Notes: generated by a model not told the origin, from the letters alone. A stretch of 64,000 bases of DNA from Bacteroidia bacterium (GCA_033391075.1 JAWPMV010000001.1:4278001-4342000); one strand, 5' to 3'; shown: positions 17,701-25,345, numbered from the stretch's first letter. Translations and numbers: made by a program.

Positions 17701-18314
17701 TAGCCTATTTCTTCATCTTCGAAATATGGAATTACCCGATCTAGAAAATCTTCTGTAGGTTCATGGTCAGGGTCCAAAACCACGACAATATCGCCATCAC
17801 AGTGGTTTCTGAGGCAATAATTCACATTCCCGGCTTTGGCGTGGGTTTTATCTTCTCCTCTATAAGAATGGATAACGCCCAGTTCTTCGCAGACCTGAAT
17901 CATATATGGATCATTCCCCTCATCGCACAAATAAGTTTTGTGCGGGTATTTCACGGCCTTCATGGCCTTGAGGGTATTGACAATCATGTCATAAGGTTCC
18001 CCCGGACAAAAGGTTGTGACCATATCGACGGTCCACTCTTTGTCTGTTTCCGGCATTTCAGGAACACTGATACTGCTGTAGTGATACCACTCATGCAGCA
18101 TTTTGATCAAACGGAATCCAAGGGCAAATGTGAGAAGTACGTATAGCGGAAAATATCCTATATGGTCAGGATCAATGAACCACACCAGAAAAACCGTCAT
18201 AGCTATTAGGCCCAGAACGATCATGAACCGTATTCCTAAAAGCTCGAACTCGGTAGGCGCAGTAATTTTCCTTCGCTGCAGGGCATGCTTACGTAGGCGG
18301 CCGAAGTTTATCAT
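14733..18314 (-). CDS. GT2 membrane glycosyltransferase fused to GH26-like and GH2-like modules (ends at an in-frame stop)
   Basis: 1193 residues. Two transmembrane helices (about 28-70) precede a cellulose-synthase-like GT2 domain. It contains LDPDHEP (Asp181/Asp183), LSEDMHT (catalytic SED, 270-272) and KQQLKWSRG (QxxKW at 308-312, a variant of QxxRW). More membrane helices follow (about 340-560). Residues about 575-860 resemble a GH26 barrel (KFDAYIHDFAVQLRELNQPVFL, VVWLWEPG, YVQWLGI), but both catalytic Glu positions are changed (Gln694 and Arg802). Residues about 910-1193 resemble GH2, with GDE (Glu1040) but Ala1138 at the nucleophile position. The protein would build a beta-glycan and move it across the membrane. 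The hydrolase-like modules are probably binding or guiding domains. The frame ends at TAA just before the last barrel strand is completed. Confidence 0.8.
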   Translation of the reverse strand: MINFGRLRKHALQRRKITAPTEFELLGIRFMIVLGLIAMTVFLVWFIDPDHIGYFPLYVLLTFALGFRLIKMLHEWYHYSSISVPEMPETDKEWTVDMVTTFCPGEPYDMIVNTLKAMKAVKYPHKTYLCDEGNDPYMIQVCEELGVIHSYRGEDKTHAKAGNVNYCLRNHCDGDIVVVLDPDHEPTEDFLDRVIPYFEDEEIGYVQCVQAYGNQNESFVAKGAAEQTYHFYGPMMMSMNSYGTVQAIGANCTFRRSALDSIGGHAAGLSEDMHTAMQLHAKGWKSIYVPEQLTRGLVPASAGAYWKQQLKWSRGTFELLFRVYPKLFRKLSWPQRLHYATIPLFFLHGLIGLIDILVPIFSLFFARVPWHMDLILFGKIVIPLLVLNMLIRQFAQRWMLEEHERGFHVLGGILLASTWWIHLVGFIYAIFKIKVPYIPTPKDDEPQNAWKLSIPNLLMIVLSIVAIVYGLSIDWNPYSFAMAFFAGINVVILSAGVWIAQQKAMLKLYSWIGMDDFITGIRSFWWNLRHYVVYRLIRNGSFILTILLIGALTGYTFYEKQQTELMRNRALQGIEQVRWFYSGIGASDERADLDLNMLHGMEDELQVSFDIVNFPFAWDGNKQLPIDKLKSLLRNGNLPMINFQPIEMGIKNSKEDIYPVFTHILEGKFDAYIHDFAVQLRELNQPVFLSFAGQPDREDHPWYSEHPAAAEVYKDTWKYMVQRFVEKGASNVVWLWEPGSAETFSNFYPGNNYVQWLGICVRNEGNPKDKDSWDSFDDLYEDYHSLLQSEYGLSQKPIMISRLEAKTNSGEQEIWLNDAFLSIGSKYPEIRSVLFFRDGKKKTAFDYTEKTKLVIHKHLTSSEPFIDKPPYLLNQEIREEAYVSSQDRNTLAASIQKVRNGGLKKDEPTKIQVIREGADFQLLVDEEPFYIKGIAYNPTHGWRDGFLPLTRRQLEMDFSRVKEMGANTIRRFGAAGIYDWNILRLAEEQDLKVLYGAWFDPAIDYYFDTAAVRKYEQETLELVYKYKDSPAILGWVLGDETWSSQEFRFQQPYLTKTRWAYVRMIERLAKKIHEIDPNRPVMTAVEHGKNLAGTLQDFRTLAPSLDMIGVNSYYGERIEELDSVFQQFDPERPYFLSAFGPQKYWDPSNQDFDPQSIPHENSSYEKAKLYSQNWKNHIESKRGNNVGGIAFCW

Positions 18315-18790
18315 TGATTAATTAAAACCTGTATTAGATTGTCGCTATTTTGTATCGATTTATACAAATGTTCAAAGAAAAAGTCTTCCAGCCCATCCGT
18401 TTGGGATAAACGGTTAGGAAATCTTCGCCAATGGGAAAATAAAGCTGCTATAAAATTTATTGGGCTCTTTAAGTATTAGGAATCCAAATATTTGTAAGTG
18501 GATTCATTAGAAAGAACTGAATGGTATGATAAAAGTATTTAGCGTAATCGTAAGTAGCTGTTGATATTTGATCGCTTACTTACAATGGAGAAAAGGGGTA
18601 GGAATTTGGAGATAAAAGAAGTTGGACAGCTCTTCCATTTGGACTCAGGAAAAAGACAGGGACAAATTGACTAAAATCGGGTACTTTCTGAAAAATCTAA
18701 ATATCCGGACCTAAGTATTCCAAAGTCCAAATATTCGATCTCTGAAATCCGCTTCAGACTCAGTATAGCCACTTTAAAAAATTTCGGAAA
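18315..18790. other. Intergenic region upstream of the glycosyltransferase operon
   Basis: About 475 bases without a gene. It contains the dyad at 18349-18368, a bulged hairpin GTAAGTAGC/GCTTACTTAC (18550-18583), and the palindrome CAAATATTTG (18485-18494). The word TCCAAATATT occurs at about 18483 and again near 18725. The ArsC-like gene also ends here on the same strand. No coding frame stands out. Confidence 0.55.
18349..18368. promoter_or_regulatory. Perfect dyad TTTGTAT-N6-ATACAAA upstream of the GT2 operon
   Basis: A 7-base perfect inverted repeat with 6-base spacer lies 35-54 bases before the glycosyltransferase start. The position suits an operator overlapping the promoter of the minus-strand operon. 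The binding protein is unknown. Confidence 0.45.
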
Positions 18791-19156
18791 CTAGACTCCT
18801 AAAAGTTGGGAGAGTTTTTCGCCTGCTGCAGCGACTGTCTTTTTGGTGTTACCGATAAAAATTTCGTCTTCAAAAATCATAACCGGTCTCTTGAGAAAAG
18901 TATACTCCTCCAGGATATATTTTCTATAATCTTCTTCATTCAGCTCCATTTCATGCAATCCCATGCTCCGATATTTCATGGCCCTTCTGCTAAAGAGACT
19001 TTCATAGGAGCCCGACATCTTTTTCATTTCATCAATTTGTTCAGCACTGATGGCTTCAGTCTTGATATCCTGCATGATGACCTCCGGTCCGGGTTGGAGT
19101 TCTTTGATGATTCTTTGACAGGTCGTACAGTTGGCCAGGTGATAGATTTTTAGCAT
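18791..19156 (-). CDS. ArsC/Spx-family thioredoxin-fold protein
   Basis: 121 residues from the ATG at 19156; an upstream TTG (19162) is less likely. It begins MLKIYHLANCTTCQRIIKEL, with a CxxC active-site-like motif. Later KRPVMIFEDEIFIGNTKKTV matches the 'RPi...d..ivg....' region of the ArsC/YffB/Spx family. ArsC reductases use the first Cys plus three Arg residues. The basic residues here are partly conserved, so arsenate reduction is not assured; such stand-alone family members are often of unknown function. No ars genes are nearby. Confidence 0.8.
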   Translation of the reverse strand: MLKIYHLANCTTCQRIIKELQPGPEVIMQDIKTEAISAEQIDEMKKMSGSYESLFSRRAMKYRSMGLHEMELNEEDYRKYILEEYTFLKRPVMIFEDEIFIGNTKKTVAAAGEKLSQLLGV

Positions 19157-19281
19157 GCCCAAAAGTACATCTTGTATCCTGATCTCACAATCTTCTTTAG
19201 GGGGAATATTTTTCCAAAATTAGGAAGTACTCCTGCCAATTATGTATATTTTGCCTCTTCTAAAGATTCGATTTCTAAATA

Positions 19282-19947
19282 ATGAACAAAGTATCTTTTC
19301 TACTGATCACAATTCTTACTTGCACTTTTTTCACTTCCTGCCTCACCATTGAAGAGTCCTATAAATTCAACAAAAATGGATCTGGATGGATGCAGTATAA
19401 AATTGAGACAGCTGATCTTGCTGAATTGATGGAGAAATTTGATACAGATGAAGATGCCTCCTCAGGCTTTGATGCTGAAAAATTGTCCATGCGTAATCTT
19501 GTTCCAGGACTGGAAAAAATTGAGGGTTTATCGGCAATTGACCTTGTAGATTCTCCGGATGACAATGAATATGGTGTCAGCTTTAAATTCAAAAACCTGG
19601 CTGCGCTTAACAAGGCTTTGAATCATATCATGATGGATGAAAACAGTCCTTCTTTCACCTATTTTCGTATGGATGGGAACATTATTACTCGTGAACATAA
19701 GATGAGTAAAAACAATGTAGGAGGAGAATTTCTGAACAAAGTGGATGATTCAGAAGCGGCTTCTGCATTCCTTCAGAAAATGGATTATAAAATTCGCTAC
19801 AGCTTTAAGCAATCTGTAAGAGTTGCCTATAGCATGTCCGAAACTTCTATCATAGGGAAAAAGAGCAAAGATCTTCAGGTCGAGACAGATCTACGGAGTC
19901 TCCTGAACGATAAAGATGCCCTCAATACCTCTATCGTATTGAAATAA
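19282..19947 (+). CDS. Lipoprotein of unknown function
   Basis: 221 residues with a lipoprotein signal (MNKVSFLLITILTCTFFTSC, lipobox FTSC). The mature part starts LTIEESYKFNKNGSGWMQYKI and has alternating strands and charged helices. The opening, an 'E.y.fn.dGsG.m.y.i' beta strand, recurs in Bacteroidota lipoproteins of unknown role. The C-terminal end (RVAYSMSETSIIGKKSKDLQVETDLRSLL) looks like a beta sheet. I cannot assign a family. It precedes the O-antigen ligase by 58 bases that hold two small palindromes. Confidence 0.7.
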   Translation: MNKVSFLLITILTCTFFTSCLTIEESYKFNKNGSGWMQYKIETADLAELMEKFDTDEDASSGFDAEKLSMRNLVPGLEKIEGLSAIDLVDSPDDNEYGVSFKFKNLAALNKALNHIMMDENSPSFTYFRMDGNIITREHKMSKNNVGGEFLNKVDDSEAASAFLQKMDYKIRYSFKQSVRVAYSMSETSIIGKKSKDLQVETDLRSLLNDKDALNTSIVLK

Positions 19948-19955
19948 AAACCCGC

Positions 19956-19993
19956 ATTCCCGGGAATTTATAGCTTCCGGAGGTGTAGCCTCC
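19956..19993. promoter_or_regulatory. Two adjacent small palindromes before the O-antigen ligase gene
   Basis: ATTCCCGGGAAT (19956-19967) is a perfect 12-base palindrome. GGAGG-TGTAG-CCTCC (19979-19993) can form a hairpin that ends 12 bases before the ATG at 20006. They could attenuate or terminate upstream transcription or control translation; there is no long T-run. Confidence 0.35.
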
Positions 19994-20005
19994 TTTGTAA
20001 ATGGC

Positions 20006-21256
20006 ATGAAAGACAAAGCCCTAAGCAAATACCTAAAACCTGAATCAGCCCTGGTTCTGGGTTTGCTATGTCTGGTTGTAGGGATGCCCCTATCAAAATT
20101 TCTCTTATCCATAAGTCCAGGAATTATCGGTGCCGCTGCTTTATGGCAGCTCATTCAACAAAAAGGAAAAAACAACCTCAGCGGACAGCCCTACGCCTGG
20201 CTTCTGGCTAGTCTGTTTTTCATTCTACTTTTATCAGGCCTTTATACAGAAAACCTGGATGTTTGGATCAAGGACCTAAAAGAAAAGGTCATATTAGGAG
20301 GTTTACCCTTAGCCATTGCTATTCTTCCCGCTTTGTCGAGAAAGCAATACTTGCTGGTTTATTATTGCTTTATCCTGGCGGTCAGTCTTACCGCTCTCCT
20401 GAGTCTCTATTTCTATATCCTTGATTACGAAACGATCACCCAATCAATCGAGAAAAACAAGACGGTGGACATCGTTGGGAGAATGCACCATTCCTATTTC
20501 GGTTTATTGCAAGCCTTTAGCATCATATTGGCCGTAGATTTGGGGAGGAGGAAAGAACAGATTTTCGCTAAGGTAGAAGTAAAGCTGCTATTCCTTTTCG
20601 CAGCTATAAATTTCCTCACAATTCATCTTTTTGCCAGTCGTACAGGACTCGCCTGTTTATACGCAGGGACATTCGCCTATCTCATTTTCAAGCTCTTTAC
20701 CTCTTCCAATAAAAAGCTGGCGGTTTTGATATTGTTGGGGATGCTGACACTACCAGTACTTAGCTACTATACAGTACCCTCTTTCAAAAATCGAGTGGAT
20801 GTAAGTCGTTGGGATCTTCAGCAATACTTCATTGAAGATCGGGATCTGAGTGAAAAGTCTTTTTCTCAAAGGCTCCTGGTTTGGAAATCAAGCTGGAACA
20901 TTTTTCAATCTTCCCCTATCATCGGAATTGGGCTTGCGGATGTGGAAGATGAACTTAAAAGGCGAGCTGAGGAGGATCAAAACCGAATAAATCAGGAATT
21001 TCTACTGAAATCTCCTCATAATCAGTATTTAGAATACCTCGCAGCATACGGATTGGTTGGATTTTTGCTATTATTGTGTAACTGCATCTTTCCCCTCCTG
21101 TATATCAGGCCGGGGATTGCTGTTTTTTATGCATTCATCAGTATGTGGATGACAGCAATGATGTTCGAATCGATACTTGAGCGAGTAGTAGGAATAAGTT
21201 TCGTATGTACCTTCCTGATTACTCTTCCATTATTTTATCAGACAAACAAAAGCTAA
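20006..21256 (+). CDS. O-antigen ligase/polymerase family membrane protein (Wzy_C type)
   Basis: 416 residues with about ten transmembrane helices. The large periplasmic loop (about 255-345) contains 'RLLVWKSSWNIFQSSPIIGIGLADVEDELKRR' and then 'SPHNQYLEYLAAYGLVGFLLLL'. The pattern R....W......i..sPi.G.G..d and HN.yLe.la.yG..G is diagnostic of the O-antigen ligase (WaaL) / Wzy_C family. Such proteins join polysaccharide chains to lipid A core or polymerise repeat units at the periplasmic face. No other O-antigen genes are adjacent, so the role (ligase versus polymerase) is open. Confidence 0.85.
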   Translation: MKDKALSKYLKPESALVLGLLCLVVGMPLSKFLLSISPGIIGAAALWQLIQQKGKNNLSGQPYAWLLASLFFILLLSGLYTENLDVWIKDLKEKVILGGLPLAIAILPALSRKQYLLVYYCFILAVSLTALLSLYFYILDYETITQSIEKNKTVDIVGRMHHSYFGLLQAFSIILAVDLGRRKEQIFAKVEVKLLFLFAAINFLTIHLFASRTGLACLYAGTFAYLIFKLFTSSNKKLAVLILLGMLTLPVLSYYTVPSFKNRVDVSRWDLQQYFIEDRDLSEKSFSQRLLVWKSSWNIFQSSPIIGIGLADVEDELKRRAEEDQNRINQEFLLKSPHNQYLEYLAAYGLVGFLLLLCNCIFPLLYIRPGIAVFYAFISMWMTAMMFESILERVVGISFVCTFLITLPLFYQTNKS

Positions 21257-21288
21257 ACTCATTAAGCTCACGACCACAAAATTTGCCT

Positions 21289-21301
21289 AACCTTTAAGGT
21301 T
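21289..21301. promoter_or_regulatory. Palindrome AACCTT-T-AAGGTT just before the LysM/RlpA gene
   Basis: A 13-base dyad ends 8 bases before the ATG at 21310. It could affect translation start or be a binding site. No promoter box is evident nearby. Confidence 0.25.
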
Positions 21302-21309
21302 GAAAAATT

Positions 21310-22596
21310 ATGTTACACAAAACGGCAATCCTAATCTTTACTTTTATCCTTGCATGTGCCTATGCACAAACCCCTGAAACCTACACAGTCAAAAGAGGAG
21401 ACAATCTCTTCCGCATTTCCCAAAAGTATGGAATGAGTGTGGAAGAATTGAAAAGACGTAACAATCTCCGTGGCAGCAATATTGTAGTTGGACAGAAATT
21501 GAACGTAAGTTCCACGATCGACAACCCAAGAATCAGTAGCAGAGGACTTGATGCTGGAGAAGATATTTCTGAAGGCCCACGTACGTATTACAGGGTCCGC
21601 AGAGGAGATGATATTTATTCCATTGCTTCTGAATTTGGCGTTTTGGTAGATGAAATTCGCGAATGGAACAGCATCTCGCAGGTGAGAACCGGACAAACCA
21701 TTATCGTTGGCAAAAATGATGTGGCTCGAGTCCCCGCATTTGGTATGGCTCCCAAGGAAGATCGATATGAGGACTCAGATTCCTACCGAAGAAGAGGGCC
21801 ATCTACTACCTTGGTTAGAAAAAATAGCCAGGACAGAAATGATAGCTACCGTACAAATCGCAATGATAGCTACAGGAGAAGCAATGAGAGCAATAGCAGT
21901 AGCAGTCGTAGCAGAATAAGCGATTATCGCGAAAGAGATGCCCGCGAGAATAATAGCCGTCGATCTAGTAGGGATACCTATGAGAAGAACTATGATGATA
22001 GAACAAACGACTATCGCAGGTATGATGACAATGATAGGAATTCAAGTAGTCGCCAAAGTTCATCTTCTTATGATGACCGCTACGAGGATGATCGTTATGA
22101 AAGCAGCAACGCAAGATTTAGTGAAGACAGAAACAAGAGATATAATGATGAGCGCTATGAGGATGATTATGACAACAGTCGGATGCCACGCGCAGCGGAC
22201 ATCAAATATGGAAGCAGAGTAGCAGCCATTTATGAACCTTATGAAGAGGTATCCAGCGGAAGAAGAGTAGCCAAAGACTTTGAAGAAGAAAAGACATCCT
22301 CTTATACTGAATCCTACAATAAAAGAAATCGGAATAAAGGAAGAATCACCGGTGATTTCACTGAACTTAAGTCAAATAAAGCTGGTAGAAACCGCTTTTA
22401 TGCATTTCATGATTCTTTACCTCTTGGCACGAGAATTAAAATGGAAATCCCTAATAATTCTGGCTTCATCGAAGTAGAAGTGATCGACCGTCTTCCAACT
22501 TACGAACGCGTCATGATCGGACTTTCTCCTGCTTGTGTAGCTGTGCTGGAAGGTGCAGGATCAACTTTGGATGAAGTAACGATCATTGCAGAATAA
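21310..22596 (+). CDS. Double-LysM, RlpA-like cell-wall protein with long disordered linker
   Basis: 428 residues. A signal peptide (1-20) is followed by LysM 1 (TYTVKRGDNLFRISQKYGMS to VVGQKLNV, about 23-66) and LysM 2 (YYRVRRGDDIYSIASEFGV to TGQTIIVG, about 92-137). Next is a linker of about 150 residues made almost only of Arg, Asp, Ser, Tyr, Asn and Glu (about 150-310). The C-terminus is a double-psi beta-barrel of RlpA type (NRFYAFHDSLPLGTRIKMEIP, then VEVIDRLPTYERVMIGLSPACVAVL). LysM binds peptidoglycan; RlpA-type barrels bind or cut glycan strands lacking stem peptides. The Asp in VIDRLP matches the RlpA catalytic Asp position. Secreted, wall-associated. Confidence 0.85.
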   Translation: MLHKTAILIFTFILACAYAQTPETYTVKRGDNLFRISQKYGMSVEELKRRNNLRGSNIVVGQKLNVSSTIDNPRISSRGLDAGEDISEGPRTYYRVRRGDDIYSIASEFGVLVDEIREWNSISQVRTGQTIIVGKNDVARVPAFGMAPKEDRYEDSDSYRRRGPSTTLVRKNSQDRNDSYRTNRNDSYRRSNESNSSSSRSRISDYRERDARENNSRRSSRDTYEKNYDDRTNDYRRYDDNDRNSSSRQSSSSYDDRYEDDRYESSNARFSEDRNKRYNDERYEDDYDNSRMPRAADIKYGSRVAAIYEPYEEVSSGRRVAKDFEEEKTSSYTESYNKRNRNKGRITGDFTELKSNKAGRNRFYAFHDSLPLGTRIKMEIPNNSGFIEVEVIDRLPTYERVMIGLSPACVAVLEGAGSTLDEVTIIAE

Positions 22597-22616
22597 ATTA
22601 TAAACCAGAGAAAATT

Positions 22617-22653
22617 CAGGAAGCGGGAAATTCGCCTAGCTTCCTGTTTTTTT
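22617..22653 (+). terminator. Intrinsic terminator after the LysM/RlpA gene
   Basis: CAGGAAGC (22617-22624) pairs perfectly with GCTTCCTG (22639-22646), followed by seven T. It starts 20 bases after the stop codon. Confidence 0.85.
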
Positions 22654-22755
22654 ACCCATTGATCTGCAGATGATTGGAATAGTTTCGCTGAATCTTTAGA
22701 TTTAAACCTTTGCGAAAACTCTGACTCCTTAAGCGGGACTTCCCTAACAGAAAAA

Positions 22756-23745
22756 ATGGTAGTATTTATAGAAACGGCTACTGGTAAGGCGATTGAAGCT
22801 TACAAATCCGCAGTCCGCGGCCGATTCTACCATAATTCCCATTTGGTACTCGTACTCCTTATTTACGAAATCCTTTTCTTTTTCTCTTCCGAAGGCCAGG
22901 TGGTCAAATACAATGGGATTGATGCCTGGTTTAAACTGGCTCAAAGTCATTTGCCAGGAGGGACCCTCCTGATTTCTCTGACTCTGATCGGATATTTAGG
23001 CTATTATGTATATCACGACTGGTTTGGACTCTGGACAAGCAAGGAGTACAAAAAAGCCCGTGATGATGCCAAGAATAAAAAGAAGAAACTTTCAGAATTC
23101 AGGAAAAAGCCCTTAAAGAATGGAATCATCAACTGGTACTATTGGTTTTTCATCATTCTGGAAGGATTTGTATATGGCTCCTTTATTCGGATGCTTCTTC
23201 CCTATTTCAACTATGCCCTCGTTTCTGTAGTTGATCCCCAGGTTCTGATTCCTGCTCAACTGGATGCTGTTAGATCTCTTAAATCTTTCCACACCAATGT
23301 ATTTCAGGACCTTTCTCTGACTTTTGGAGGTGGTTTTTATGATGAATGGATTTTCAGAGGTCTTTTACTGGCCTTCCTCTTCCGGGTATTTAACAAGGAA
23401 TTGGGTAGCTGGTCAATGGGAGATTTGAAGAAAGCGGAGGTTGGTAAATTCGTTAAAATTCCCAAAGGCAGTATTGGGAAATTCGATAACTATATCATGG
23501 ATATGCAGGGCTTCAAAAGACGAAAGAAGTCTTTTGCAGAACGTTTCCCCGTCGTTCTTATCGCCGCGATTATCTACTCCTTGTCCCATTTTACTTATTA
23601 TTATGGGGATGAATTCACCATTTACAATGCATTTTATCGAGTTTTCTTCGCGATAATTATGTATTTTGTATTTGCTAACCGAAGATTACCTGTGGCCGTG
23701 TGGACGCATGTTTTCTACAATTTTTGGTACTTCCTCTTCCTCTAG
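22756..23745 (+). CDS. CPBP-family intramembrane glutamic protease
   Basis: 329 residues with several transmembrane helices. The CPBP (Rce1/CAAX-protease-like) motifs are present. Motif 1 is 'GGFYDEWIFRGLLL' (Asp196-Glu197...Arg201; the usual first Glu is Asp). The second motif is 'YSLSHFTYYYGD' and the third is 'AVWTHVFYNFWYF' (HxxxN). A cytoplasmic basic loop (about 100-122, rich in Lys) follows the second helix. The family is membrane proteases that process peptides or prenylated substrates; in bacteria many are of unknown target. It stands alone between two terminator-like gaps. Confidence 0.82.
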   Translation: MVVFIETATGKAIEAYKSAVRGRFYHNSHLVLVLLIYEILFFFSSEGQVVKYNGIDAWFKLAQSHLPGGTLLISLTLIGYLGYYVYHDWFGLWTSKEYKKARDDAKNKKKKLSEFRKKPLKNGIINWYYWFFIILEGFVYGSFIRMLLPYFNYALVSVVDPQVLIPAQLDAVRSLKSFHTNVFQDLSLTFGGGFYDEWIFRGLLLAFLFRVFNKELGSWSMGDLKKAEVGKFVKIPKGSIGKFDNYIMDMQGFKRRKKSFAERFPVVLIAAIIYSLSHFTYYYGDEFTIYNAFYRVFFAIIMYFVFANRRLPVAVWTHVFYNFWYFLFL

Positions 23746-23752
23746 GATTTCC

Positions 23753-23760
23753 TATATTTG
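23753..23760 (+). promoter_or_regulatory. Bacteroidota -7 box (TATATTTG) before the cystathionine beta-synthase gene
   Basis: TATATTTG matches the TAnnTTTG -7 consensus exactly and lies 74 bases before the ATG at 23834. A TTTG box at the usual 19-base distance is not seen, so confidence is modest. Confidence 0.4.
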
Positions 23761-23833
23761 TAGCTGTTTTGTTTAAGGATGTGTATACACATCCCCATTT
23801 TGTGTTCGTAATAAAAAACCATTCTATATACGT

Positions 23834-25201
23834 ATGATCTATAACAATATCATCGAAACAATCGGAAATACTCCTCTTGTCAGGCTCAATTCAGTTACAG
23901 AAAATATCAAAGCTACAGTTCTGGTAAAGGTGGAATATTTCAATCCCGGTCACAGTATCAAAGACCGGATTGCAATACAGATGATAGAAGATGCCGAAAG
24001 AGATGGCAAAATAAAACCCGGAGGAACGATTATCGAAAGTACTTCCGGTAATACCGGAATGGGCCTCGCTCTGGCAGCTATTGTGAAAGGATACAGATGT
24101 ATTTTCACCATGGCTGATAAACAATCTCAGGAAAAAATCGATATTCTGAGAGCTGTGGGAGCCGAAGTAGTGGTATGCCCTACCAATGTTGAACCAGAAG
24201 ATCCCAGATCTTATTATTCAGTTGCTGGACGTTTGGACAAAGAGATCCCAAACTCTATTTGGATGAATCAATACGACAATCCAAGCAACAGAAAAGCACA
24301 TATCCTGAGTACTGGACCCGAGATTTGGGAGCAAACAGAAGGCAAAATCACACATTTTGCTGCGGGAATGGGGACTTGCGGAACGATCAGTGGGATTTCA
24401 GAATACCTTAAAGGCAAGAATCCGGATATCAAAACCATTGGCCTGGATACCTATGGTTCTATATTTAAAAAACTGCACGAAACGGGAGAAATAGATCCCA
24501 AAGAAATCTATCCCTATTTGACAGAGGGCATAGGAGAAGATATTCTCCCGGAGAACTGCAATATGGAGCTCGTTGATTCGATCATCAAGGTAAGTGATAA
24601 AGATGCTGCTCTCATGACACGAAAACTGGCAAAAATGGAAGGCCTATTTGTAGGTTGGTCCTGTGGTTCGGCTGTTTTTGGAGCCCTGGAGTATGCCAAA
24701 ACGCTCAAAAAAGACGACATGATGGTCATCATCCTACCGGATCATGGAACTCGCTATTTGGGCAAAGTATACAGCGATACCTGGATGTCTACCCATGATT
24801 TCATTGATGAAGGAAATATGTTGACAGCTGGGCAAATCCTGCAGGACAAAAGTAATGGACATGGACTTGTTACCTTGGGCTCAGAGAAGACGCTTGCAGA
24901 TGCCGTAAATATCATGCGTGAGCAAAACATTTCTCAGATTCCGGTGATGAAAGATACCGAGATCATCGGAAGCCTCAACGAGAATCGGGTTTTGAATACC
25001 ATCCTGGATGATCCCAGTCTCAAAAATGCCCCGGTTACCAAAGCCATGAGTGATCCGCTTCCTTTTGTGCTTTCTTCCACCCGTGTGGATGTAATCTCCA
25101 AACTTATCCATAAGGATAATCCTGCAGTGATCGTAAAAAGTCCTGAGGGTGAGCTAGATATACTCACAAAGTTTGACCTGATCAATGTACTTGCAAAATA
25201 A
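23834..25201 (+). CDS. Cystathionine beta-synthase (PLP enzyme with two CBS domains)
   Basis: 455 residues. The fold-type II PLP domain is clear: 'IETIGNTPLVRLN', the Schiff-base Lys43 in 'NPGHSIKDRIA', the substrate loop 'ESTSGNTGMGLALAA', the PLP-phosphate loop 'GMGTCGTISGISEYL', and 'VGWSCGSAV'. A tandem pair of CBS domains follows (about 330-455), including 'NIMREQNISQIPVM' and 'PAVIVKSPEGELDILTKFDLI'. This layout is that of cystathionine beta-synthase, which joins serine (or O-acetylserine) and homocysteine in transsulfuration. A CBS-bearing cysteine synthase cannot be excluded. The gene ends directly against a long inverted-repeat element. Confidence 0.9.
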   Translation: MIYNNIIETIGNTPLVRLNSVTENIKATVLVKVEYFNPGHSIKDRIAIQMIEDAERDGKIKPGGTIIESTSGNTGMGLALAAIVKGYRCIFTMADKQSQEKIDILRAVGAEVVVCPTNVEPEDPRSYYSVAGRLDKEIPNSIWMNQYDNPSNRKAHILSTGPEIWEQTEGKITHFAAGMGTCGTISGISEYLKGKNPDIKTIGLDTYGSIFKKLHETGEIDPKEIYPYLTEGIGEDILPENCNMELVDSIIKVSDKDAALMTRKLAKMEGLFVGWSCGSAVFGALEYAKTLKKDDMMVIILPDHGTRYLGKVYSDTWMSTHDFIDEGNMLTAGQILQDKSNGHGLVTLGSEKTLADAVNIMREQNISQIPVMKDTEIIGSLNENRVLNTILDDPSLKNAPVTKAMSDPLPFVLSSTRVDVISKLIHKDNPAVIVKSPEGELDILTKFDLINVLAK

Positions 25202-25280
25202 ACGTATTTGAGTTTTAGTGTGTTGGCGTGTTAGGGTTCAACTTAGATTTGACTCCAACACACCAGCACGCCAATACGTT
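25201..25280 (+). repeat. Long GTGTT-rich inverted repeat (element A), likely terminator region
   Basis: The arms 25201-25226 and 25255-25280 match at 21 of 26 positions around a 28-base loop. The left arm is G/T-rich and the right arm A/C-rich, with 'GTGTGTTGG' perfect in both. A TTTTT run follows. The element begins at the last base of the cystathionine beta-synthase stop codon. It resembles the element at 47842-47913 in composition and design. Confidence 0.6.
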
Positions 25281-25345
25281 TTTAAAAAATTCCCAAAAAG
25301 AATTTGAAATAAGCTTGGTAAATAGATAATCCTGACCTAATATTG

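Noticed and set aside
21707-22477. Alternative-frame open frames inside the LysM/RlpA gene
   Set aside because: They arise from the low-complexity Arg/Ser/Asp codons of the real gene read in another frame (Met/Ile/Thr-rich nonsense protein).
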